In this document: in pieces, positions 38,268 to 48,800 of the stretch
How the letters are laid out: every line of letters begins with the position of its first letter
Position numbering within the stretch: the first letter of the stretch is position 1
Source of the DNA: Campylorhamphus procurvoides
Lineage: Eukaryota; Chordata; Aves; Passeriformes; Dendrocolaptidae
DNA: 64,000 bases
NCBI GenBank assembly: GCA_013396655.1
Contig: WBMV01007376.1
Span: 539,674 to 603,673 of the forward strand
Direction of reading: 5' to 3'
The notes under the pieces: model-generated
What the model saw: the letters and a program-made list of their open reading frames with translations, nothing else
What the model was told of the DNA's origin: nothing
Database searches by the model: none
Position numbers and translations under genes: made by a program

Positions 38268-39787
38268 GGTAGGTCAGCAATTTTTTTTTTTTTGGGGGGA
38301 GAGGGGGGGATTTATAGTTGTATTCTAGTTCTTTTGAAGCTTGAACATCTGATGAGATAAATCTGTACTTCTAAACATTTTTTCTGTGACACACATCATG
38401 GATCATTTTGGAGCCTTTACAGACGTTTTAGGTGGTGACTCACTTCAAGTTCTCACTGCAAATGCAATTTTGTCTCATTCGGCACTTTTTCCTAATATTC
38501 ATTTAGACTATAACGGTACCGTACCAAGCATGTTGTTGATTTGACAGATATTGTGCTATTACACTTCCCCTTGGTTTCAACAAAAAAACAAATAATTTAC
38601 TTAAAAATGTAAAAGCTGTGTATTCTTGTAAATCACTGCCCTGGGGAGCTCAGCTGTCAGCCTGGGCTTGTCTGGAGAATAATCCTTATTCCTGTTCCCA
38701 CTGTGTTTTACCTGCTTTGTGTAAACATTATGTAAATGGTGGCAAATCATTGTTACTAAAGCTGGCTCAGGTGAATCAGCCAGCAGAAGGTGAAAGCTCA
38801 GGTGAAAGAGTAAAGCACATGCTGAAATGCCACAGCATCATTAGAAAAGCCCCGAAGCCCCTGATAGGCACAGTTCCAGTGGGCTGTGTGCCAAAATATC
38901 ACAAAAAGTCCTTGTGACTTGAAAAAAATAGTTCTTGGCACTTGGCCTTTCTTTTTTTTGTTGTTTCATATTTTTGTTGCAATTAAGTTCTACATCTCAG
39001 GTAGAAGACCATCCTAGGATTGTCTTAGGTGGAAAGTTCTGCTTGGGGTCTGGAAGAGCAGGAGTCTGGTCTCCAGCAGGGAATCTTGTGAAAGGCTCAG
39101 CTTTAGCAGCCAGGCTTTTTCCCCTTCAGCAGTCTGCAGCTGAGAGGCTGGGCTGCCTGCTTGCTCCTCAGAGGAAATACAGTGTATTACAGCCTGCGTG
39201 TGCTGCTTCTGAGGAGGATGAAGGTACATTCAGACATAATGATAGAGCTTGGAATCTTCAGAGCAAGCAGGGAGAAAGGAAGAAGCATGAGTCTGTCCCT
39301 GCTCCACCCTATCCATAACAGCGTATGTGTGGGAATCGTTTAGCAACTGAAGGGATTTAACAGGTCAGCTCTCTTTCTGGGTATGATCTTAAAGCATGAT
39401 GCCTTCTTGAAGCAAGAGTTGATGGTGTAGCTATGGGACTATTATGAAGCACTTCCATGGGAACAAAATTGTTGGCTTTGATGGAGTTCAATTTCATTAT
39501 TGCATTTGTGAATTGCCATAGCAATGCATGGATTGTGTAAGTGTGCAAAACTGGATGTGTTTGTCTATGAGTTTGTATAGCAATAGGGATTATGTAGGGA
39601 GCCCTTCTCTAAAGATGCAGTTGGTTTTCATATAATTAAATATGAAGTGCTTTTTACAGATTATTTAGATTTAGAAAATGTAGAAGATAAATCTCTTAGC
39701 TGCAAAGATGTTTTTTAGCTGAGTAGGAATTTATTTATTAAGATGTGTTTATCTCTGGGCCTTGTGTTCTTATGTTTTGCTGTGCAG
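38268..39787. other. Non-coding sequence immediately upstream of WIPF1 exon
   Basis: It contains a T-run followed by G-runs at 38280-38310 and otherwise ordinary sequence up to the pyrimidine tract and acceptor at 39787. No further exon was recognised. It is probably intron. Confidence 0.6.
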
Positions 39788-39876
39788 GTTTCTTAGCAAG
39801 AGCAGACAAAGCTCAGCCTTCCACCATGCCTGTGCCTCCCCCTCCAGCTCCCCCCCCACCCCCAACACTGGCCTTG
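39788..39876 (+). CDS. WIPF1: WIPF1 first coding exon (5' UTR end, residues 1-17)
   Basis: A pyrimidine-rich tract ends in the acceptor tgtgcag at 39787; a second AG at 39795-39796 could serve instead, shortening only the 5' UTR. The ATG is at 39826 and the exon ends at TTG (39876) before gtaagt. It encodes [17 protein letters not shown], matching the human N terminus except for one Phe to Leu change. The APPPPP core is the profilin-binding motif type. The downstream intron is phase 0. The 38 nt before the ATG are non-coding, so at least one more upstream 5' UTR exon must exist. Confidence 0.95.
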
Positions 39877-42800
39877 GTAAGTTTTACAGGAGGTAAATGT
39901 ACCATATGCACTGTTCTCTACTGCTGTGTGTCACACTGAATAGGATGTCCAGAGGTGTTGAGGTGTGGATGAGGGTATGCATTGTTACTTGGGGAAAGCT
40001 CTACAGCATTTTGGTTTTGGTTGATTACTGATCCTACAAGAAGGACCATCACTTCCACTCCCTTCCAGTGCTCATATGGATGTCACTATCTACTCTGACT
40101 CTCTATCCTTCTCTAGCTCCCATACTGTTGGTTTCGTTTGGTGGAGAGACAACAGCTTGTCTAAATCAGCAGAACTGAAGTCTTTGTATCCTCTTGCCTT
40201 TCTCCAGGCACGTACTCCTACCTTCTCCCTTGTTTTATTCTAGTATTTATGTGACCTGAGCTGGAAAAAAAAATCAATCCTATTGTTCAAATTTGGTAAG
40301 GATAGCTCTTAGCTAGCATAGGTCCCTCAGCCTGGGACCCATCAGAGCATGGGATCACTGCTGACACAGTGAGTGAAACTACATTGGACCTGACTTAAGT
40401 TTAAGCCTAAACTGAAATAGACACTGTGCTGTATTTGCCCTCCCAACAGTCAGTCACCTCACTGACAAGAGGGAAAAGGCTTCTTGAATGCCATTTTAAA
40501 GTACTCAGATATTTTCAGAGCAAAACCCTAACTAGTTACACAGATAGAATGGGCTGTGCCTCTGAAGAGTCTCTCCCTCATTTTCCACCACAAGCAATAT
40601 ACAGACTCTGTGCTTGGTCCCTCCATGGCAACTCTCTCCACCTTTCTGGAAATCTCCATAACACTGATCTGATAAGTTAGAAAGCTTTTCAGGAACCACG
40701 ATTTCCTATGAGAAAGAGGCATGTATATATTTATGCATGTGTATAGGCATATATGTGTATCGTTGGGGTTCTTTTGTTTTTTCCATGAAAAACTGTGTCA
40801 AGAAAACATAAAAGAGAAGACCATTGAGACAAACCTTATACATCTAAAAGTTTTACTTGGTCTAAATTAAGAGGTCTATATTGTTGCAGTGGCAATTGCC
40901 ATTTTGAAGTATTTCTGTTGAAGCTAAAATAGTATATAAAGGTCCATCTTTCTTCCAATTTATCTAGAATTTGTATTTTACTACAACTTTTAAGAACACC
41001 CACCTTCTTAGGTAATAACATTATCTCTGTAGTCTGTTCTTTTTCAGCCTCCAAAATGGCAATTTGCCATAGGTATGCCTTGGCTTTAAAATATTAGAGA
41101 CTCTAAATCTTGAGTTTAAAAAATGTGAATTCGCACATGGAATTATTCAGCGAGCATAGCAGCAGTGTTTGGGGCTTTGAGTCAGTAACAAGGCCAACTA
41201 CCTTTAGCATCGTTCACAAAACCAGACACGGCATGCTACCCATTCCAGTGCTGTTAAAAGAGTAGCTAAAGTCTCAAGTAGCTACCATATTTGAGCAGAA
41301 CTTTTATCTAGAAATTGAGGTTTATTTTGCCTCCTCATTTTTCATTTTATTTTGCAGGCAAATACTGAAAAGCCATCCCTAAGCAGATCAGAACAAGCAG
41401 GGCGAAATGCTCTATTATCTGATATTACCAAAGGAAAAAAACTCAAGAAGACTGTTACTAATGACAGAAGTGCCCCAATTCTAGACAGTAAGTATGATTC
41501 TACATGTTGGAGTTTTTGTAGGTGTGAATGGTTCTACATATCTGAATGCTGAAAATTATCATCAGATGAACTGCCATGAGAGAAGTAGGTAAAACAAAGT
41601 GCCAGAAGTTGGCATGCATAAAAATAAATTCTGTTCATCATGGATGAACAGCCAGCTGAGAAATCAAGTACTGCTTATGAAATGTGAATGTTAATTTGTT
41701 TGCTTATTCTCATAAAGCAGTTTTTTTCTCATTTGCTTATATGAGAAAACTGTGTAAGCCCTACTAGGAATTCTGCTGAGGAGCTGCAGCAGATCAGGGA
41801 GGAAAAAAACCCATCAGGGCTGAGGAGAGCATGGGGAATAAAGTAGAATTTCAGACTCTGCTTTTGCATAAACAATATAAGAGTACATGCATGCCTGGCA
41901 TGACACCATTGGCTTGTTAGTGGCCCCTGTGCCACTTAAAGCAAAAGCAGAGCCAGAAGCCCCAGCTCTACCTGTGTGTCCATACTGCACACAGTTTTGC
42001 CATTCCTAGAATGACTCAGGGGTGTTATCTTTTTGGCTGAGCCTTGTTACCCAGCCTGCCCGGCAGTAGTCTGGCACAAGGCAGTGGCTCCACTGAGCTA
42101 AATGGAAACAAGGTCTCCATCCAGCTGTGCTGCTGCTGTGTCTCACAAAACATTTTGATAGGTGCTGAGGGGAGACTGGAAAAGCCCATGTAGCAAAAGT
42201 ATTGGGAAGACAGAACAGAAACAGGAGAAGAGTGAGGAACACGGTTGCACTCTTGACAGAGGAACAGGATTTATCGCCTTAGGAGAGAAGACACTTCTAC
42301 AGACTGATTAGCAAATGTGGTACACCTCGGTCTGGGTTCAGCCTTGCAATTAAGGGCTGGACTGTGCTAGGAAGATGATGAGGAAAGCAGGAAATGCCCA
42401 GAGGAGTGTGACCAAATAAAAATAATTTTAAAAAAAAAAGTAGATACAGTCCTGCAATCAGCCAGGTACAATTTTTAAACACTTATTATCTCTGAATGCA
42501 AAGTTACACATTCTAGCTATTGTAATGAGCTGGAGAGGATTAAAGGAGGGGGTAAACAGTAAGATAAAAATGATGCAGCCTATTATCTTGTTTACATGAA
42601 TTAACAAATCATGATGAAAGACTAAATCATAGTAGCAGCATTTCTGCAGAGGTTCACACCCTATGTGAGTCAGAGCTGAACTGAGCTGACATGCTTAAGG
42701 AGAAGGATAATGTGAAACATGCACCCATGGACACACTTTTCCTCCCTTTTTCTTGGGAGGATTTTTAGAAGTGCTTTTCATCTACAATTTTAAGTAATTT

Positions 42801-45800
42801 AAAGTCAGTGAAATTATCACGGACCCAGAGTTGCGGAAATCAAGATCCCAAGAGATCAAGCAGTTGATCCTCACCCATGTAGCTCATCGTCTGAAAGCTG
42901 ATCTCCACAGATATCCCAGCCTGTGGGCCTGATCATTTGACAGTGATGCTCCGAATAGGGCTCTTCTCTGTATTTGTAGCTGTGGAAATACTTTACTTTT
43001 GGCAACTCAGTGTTGTCACAGCAGAAATATTGACATCAGAGAGAAAGGGGGGGAGCTGATAAAATAATTCCTGCCTATTGGAAACATTTAAAGCTAATGA
43101 TGCTGTCACTGCATTTCTGAATCTACAGAAATCAGAAATGGGATCTCTTTCCCTACTGGGCTTTGTTTAGATATTTAGGTATGTTGCTACATCAATAATG
43201 AGAGATGTGTTCCCAGAAGCAATCACCAGATGAAGAGGATCACCATCAAGAGGAAGGACCCTCTATCTTCCTCCTTCCTTATTTCCCATGAGATTGCCCT
43301 GTCTCTGCTTATGGAGAAGTGGAGGGCAAAGATAACAGAGCAAAGGTACAAAGAAACAGAAAAAAGCTACTAAGGTGATAACAAAGACAACATGATATTC
43401 TCAGAAGTCCTACCCATGCTCAATTCCAAATTCTGCACAGCGATTTTCTTCGCTTTCTAGCCCAGAGCAGACTAAAGGAAAGTGATGGCTTAGTAAAACA
43501 CAGGAGTTATTGCATCACCTCTTCCACGGTGCAGTAGTGGTGATGGGGGTAGCTGTGATGATCCAAACTCTGTGTGTTTTGAAAGCTCATCCATTTTTCC
43601 CCAGCTACAAGCATTGCTCTAATGAAAGAAATTACTTTGCAGGACCAGTCTTGCTTCAGTAACGCAGAGGATTTTTTTTTCCCAACAGAACCCAAAGGAC
43701 CTGTTGGAGGTGGCGGCGGTGGCTTTGGAGGAGGTGGCGGTGGCAGCAGTGGCGGCTTCAGTGGTGGTGGACCACCTGGTCTTGGAGGCCTTTTTCAAGC
43801 AGGAATGCCAAAGCTCAGATCTGCTGCAAGTCGAGATGCCGGTAAGAAGGATCTTGCATTTCCAGTGTGAAAAAATAAATGACTGCTTAAAACCTTCATA
43901 GCACTGCAATATATTACCTGCTGGGATTGAAAAAGCCATCAAATATCTTAAGACTCCTGGGAAATGTAATTTTCAGCTTGAATTTTGTTTTATTCTTACC
44001 TCAGGGTTTTATGAGGGAGAAGTGAGACTCCCTTTCCACTCATCCTCATAGTTATTGATGAAAACTAAAGATCGTGGCAGTGTTGAATTGCTACCTGCAA
44101 AGTAAAGTCAGGCAGACTAGATCCTTCCTTAGCTGTTGGTATGCAGGACCAGAAGGGAACATAGGAGGATCCAGGCTAATTCTTTCTTGTGCACCAGGAA
44201 AAAGGATCTGTTTTCCAAATGGAAAGTACATCTGCCTCAGCTCCATAACAGCATGATTTGCCGCTTAGGGAGTGCACGAGGCATCCCAGCTGGCTGGTAC
44301 ACACTCTGCAGTTGGAGGCTTGGCTGGGGCAGGCACTGTACTTCTGGCTGACAAAACAGCTGCCCGGAGCCTCATGACCCTTGAAGAGAAGGACATCTGG
44401 GGCCAGTGAGTTTTGTAAGTTTAAGGACAGAGAACTTCATGCTTGTTGAAGAAGACTGCAATGAGGGTTGTAGGGTGTTACAAACATTACATATTTTATA
44501 GCCTGGCGTAATTTTTTAGCACATGTGTACAAAACAGTCTCTTGGAGCTGGTATTTTCTATTGTGTCACAGTCTATTTTGGGAACTTGTATTAACACAAA
44601 AGTTCCTGGCACCACAGAACAGTACTTCTTCAACTGCAGGGCCTGCTGCCATCTGCCTGATGTGCACAACTACATCCTTAGATAACAGCGACTAGAAGGG
44701 GCTAAAAAGGGCCTTTTGCCCGGCTGTTGTTGTTAAGTATCATTTAAAAGCTAACATTTCTTTCCTCTCAGGTTGGTGGTATCCAATCCTTGTTCTTCAC
44801 CACTTCTGCCCTGTGTCATTGCTGCATCACTTGTGTTCCTTTGCAGACACTTAACTCATCCCTCCTAAGCAGTATGGGGATGTATCCCGCTACTGGAGCG
44901 GGTCCCCGACGCTGCCGGGGTCGGTGCCGAGCGCCGGGGCTGCTGTGCCGCCCGCTCGGCGCCGCTCACGCCGCTCTCTGTGCCCGCAGAGCCCGGGGGA
45001 AGCCGCCCGCCCGCCCTGCCGCCCGCAGCCCGCTCCGCCGGGGCCGCCAAGCCCTTCTCGCCGCCGCGCCTGNNNNNNNNNNNNNNNNNNNNNNNNNNNN
45101 NNNNNNNNNNNNNNNNNNNNNNNNNNNNNNNNNNNNNNNNNNNNGCCGCGGCTGCCGCAGAGGAACATCTCGCTGGGGCCGTGCCCCGCGCCCGCAGGGG
45201 GCCGCTCCGGACCGCTGCCCCCGCCGCCCACCGAGCGGCCCCCGCCGCCCGTCCGGGACCCGCCCGGCCGCTCAGGTACCGACCGGGGGGCTCGGCCGCG
45301 CTCACACCGCCCGCACACCGGTGACACACCCCGGGGGGACACCGCTGCTAGGCGCTAGGGATTCTGCAGCTGGAAGAGAGGGTTTGTGGGCATCACAGTG
45401 GCCTAAAGCAGTCAGGAGTGCATCACCGGCGTGCGCACGTGCTCACTGTTGCAACTCTGGGTAACTTTCGTTATAATGACTTGTCATTGAAAAGGGTTGC
45501 CAGTGGGATTTCCCCATTACGTTCTTTGATGCAAAGAAGCTGTTTTACTTGGCTTCTCGTAGGTGACGGCATTTGCCTTCCTGAGTCAACCAGCATGAGT
45601 TAGTGGTGGCGTTCTCATGAATGGAGGCTTGTGGAACCTGACCTTCTACGTGTCGGGAGACACAAACACAGCCGAACACAAATTATTTTAATAAAAGACC
45701 TAGCCAATAGTTGTTCAATGTAATAGCAGTTGTTGTAGTGTGAATAACTGTTGTTATCATGTGTAGATATCAAATCAGACTAAAAGTAGAGTTGTCTCCT

Positions 45801-48800
45801 TTGAGTTACTTCATAATATACTGTGTTCTCTGTGACAACTATTGTTCGTAACTTTTAAGAATTGCAACGCATCAGCTCTCTAAATACCTGATGGTTCTCC
45901 CTTTGGAGATGAGAGAATTTAGGCATAGCCAGGCCCTGTAACATCAGGAGGAGAAAAGCATTGCACAGAAGTCAATGCTGGGAAGCTCTCTAGAGTTGCC
46001 TTTCATTTCATCTATTGGAATAAAAGTCTGAAATTATCTCAAACCCACCCAGTCCTAGACAGTAGAAATCAATGTAATGGGACATGACACAGGCAACAGC
46101 CATCTAAGTTGCTTTCCATCTCCTTGAACCAGCCTGGATCTCCAGTAGCACAGCACCTGCAGCAGCTGTGCAACTATAGAAAATACTGGCCTCAAAACCA
46201 TGCTTTGTGGAGCTGTTGCCAGCCCAAAGGATGGCACAGGGTTAGTGCAGCCTGCAGTAAATAAATCAGAGAAATCCTGTCACAACAGACCGGGGGGATG
46301 GAAAATTGCAGAGTGTCTTCAATTAGTCAGTCACTTCCAAGAGCTTGTTTCGTAACCTCATCTTCCACTTGTGCTTTCCTGGTTGACTCTTTTCTGAGGC
46401 AAATGGGTTTACCAAACCTGTGCTACCTTGCTGCTGGTTTAATAAGGAGAAGGAAGTTGTAGCAATTAATTATAAATATAGTTATTCTGCAGTGGTTCAA
46501 TACAGATGATGGAATTTAGCTGGGTCTAGGAAGAGAGCAAGCAAAACTATTCTGAAAGTTGCTAAATGTGTCTCATTCTTAGAAACCATTTCCTGAAGGC
46601 AAACTTGAGTAATTTGTAAAATAAGAAGGGGGAAAAAAAAAATCAGTGAAGTACAGCATGTTTCTTAAAACACGTTCCAGTGCTTGTTGCTGGAGACATA
46701 ATATCTGCTGCTGTCTTTTTCAAAATGCATGCCTGTAGACAGGTTTCATAAGGACAGGAAAGCATTCCATAAAAATGAACATAATTGTCAGTTGCCCAAC
46801 TGTGCTAAATGGAGGTAGCGAGACCTTTGAACATGCATAGCCCTCCACACCCTCTCCTTCACCTCCTTGTGTCCTAACCATGGCCACCTCTCTCCCTGGC
46901 AGCAGAAGCTTTCTTGTCTTTATTTATTTTTGTCGTAGAAGCACCCTTCCTCTGCCCTCAGGACAGCCCTGGTCCTGTGTTACGTGGGCTGTGCCTTCAT
47001 ATTTGACCTGTCATGTCACTGTGCCAGTCTGTGTGTGAGGTCTGTTTCCAGTTTAGAGAGAGATGCATAGACTCCAGCTACTGAAAAACCTGTCACGCAG
47101 CTCGTTTGCTTATAAATGAGTGAGTTGATGTGATGCAGCTTAATGCTGCCAATTCTTGGACTGAACTCCCCTGTGTGCCACCACAGACCCTGGCTGTGAC
47201 GCCCAGAGGGGACCACCTCTATAGACAAAGAGCCTCCAAAGGTAGCAGATGTCTTCTGTTACATGTCCTCTTGCCTTACAGTGGTACATAGAAAGGAAAT
47301 GAATTATAGTTTGGACCTCCACAGCACCCTGAATTCCAGCTATAACTTCTGCTTGTTGTGGCCACCATTAACTTAGAGTTGTTTAAAAGTAGCGTCAAGG
47401 ACCAGCACCTCTACAGAGGCCTCTGTAGCTGAGGGAAATGAGAATATGGACACTGCAGTGTATTTATATTTAGATATACCCTGCTCCCCTAAACTATACT
47501 CTACAAATCAGCACTAACTCCCTAGAGTGCAGGGTTTGGGTGCTGAGGGCCATTACCCCTGTGGCCAAGGGTCCTTAGACCACCCTCCCTCCCTGTTTTG
47601 TTAGCAGGAGACCTTGGGATTCAGGCAGCAGCTTGCCAGGGGTGCAATAACCCTTGTGCTAACAGCATTTGTGTGCTTGCCTCTTGTCTTGCCCTAGGCC
47701 CCCTCCCACCACCCCCTCCCATAAGCAGGAATGGAAGCACTTCAAGGGCTTTGCCTGCTACTCCCCAGCTGCCTTCCCGGGCAGGGCTGGACAGCCAGAG
47801 AGGTGGACCACGACCTCCGCTTCCCCCGGACCGGCCAGGCTCGGCAGCGCCGCCACCACCACCACCTCCTTCTTCAGCTATCAGAAATGGCTTCCAGGAT
47901 CCAGGTGATGGTAAGACACCCTCCCACTTGTTTGCCTTTGATAGAGGCAGTGTAGTATTTTGGCATTAGCACATCAGAAAAGGTTTGGGATGGAGACATT
48001 GTTTCTAGGAGTGACCTTTGATTTCTGACCAACAGAAGAATCATTGGGGTCTCAAACAACCCTGTCAAGTAAGAACCAATTAAATATGTCATATATAGAG
48101 CACAACTGCAAAATCATCAACAGAGTCTCCAAAATAACCCTTTGAAAAATACCCGGAAAAAAAAGAGGGGATTTTTTCAACTCCAGTATGAATTCAAACT
48201 GTAGCTACACTGACACTTTGGAAGTCAGAACAAGTTAGATGACTCAAAGCTGAAAAACAGATGAGGGGAAGAAATTGTCAGAATGTTGCTGAAAATGTCA
48301 AGTATCTATTTCTGCTAGTGTTTATTAAAAAGATAAGGTCCAAGACTGCTGTATTTTCAAGATTCATCATGCTTTTTTGTTTTCTATTTGCATAGAAAAG
48401 ATAAATCCTTCAGCTAATTACAGGAGGCCAAAATTGGTATTTCTGACATTTATAAGATTAGAAAAAGCGAACAGAAAATAAAACTGTAACTCACATTTTT
48501 GAAACATCTGCCCACATCAGATAAGGCAGGTGGGTCACAGACGCATTTTTTCCTACACAAGTCATTTGCAGGGTTCAGAAACTGCAGCTCCTTTACACAC
48601 TGGTTTCTGACTGCAACCATTGGGAGCAGACATTGAAAAACTGGATCCCAGCAAATAACCCCATGTACAAATGCCAGGTGAAACTTACTCAGCTGTTCAT
48701 TACATTATGCAATAATATAGAACAATATTGCAAGAAAGTTGTGGTTGCAAAGTCCTGAAGTAAGCAAGTGAAGAAATTACAAAGTTTAAGATAGCTCACA

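Larger units (their letters stand above)
44885..45345. promoter_or_regulatory. Intragenic CpG-rich block (CpG-island-like)
   Basis: Both flanks of the 45.1-kb gap are strongly GC- and CpG-rich, with many ccg/gcg trinucleotides, in an otherwise AT-rich window. It spans the end of one intron, the proline-rich exon and the start of the next intron. Proline-rich coding explains part of this, but the intronic flanks are also CpG-rich, so an intragenic CpG island is possible. Promoter activity is not shown. Confidence 0.5.

Noticed and set aside
37930..38328. 132-codon open frame overlapping the candidate promoter
   Set aside because: The end is driven by a T/G run giving Phe and Gly, and no family was recognised. 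The segment is better viewed as non-coding or a 5' UTR exon.
1..39700. Search for CHRNA1 exons, the expected upstream neighbour in mammals
   Set aside because: No conserved acetylcholine-receptor segments (Cys-loop, M1-M4) appear in any frame.
43619..43942. 107-codon antisense frame rich in Ala, Thr and Ser
   Set aside because: It is the shadow of the WIPF1 glycine-rich exon read backwards.
44790..45464. Long overlapping open frames on both strands around the 45.1-kb gap
   Set aside because: GC-rich sequence has few stops and the N run bridges frames artificially. Only the two WIPF1 frame segments match a known protein.
45895..46000. MIR-like text in a WIPF1 intron
   Set aside because: The resemblance is limited to a few short words and falls below what I would call without a repeat search.
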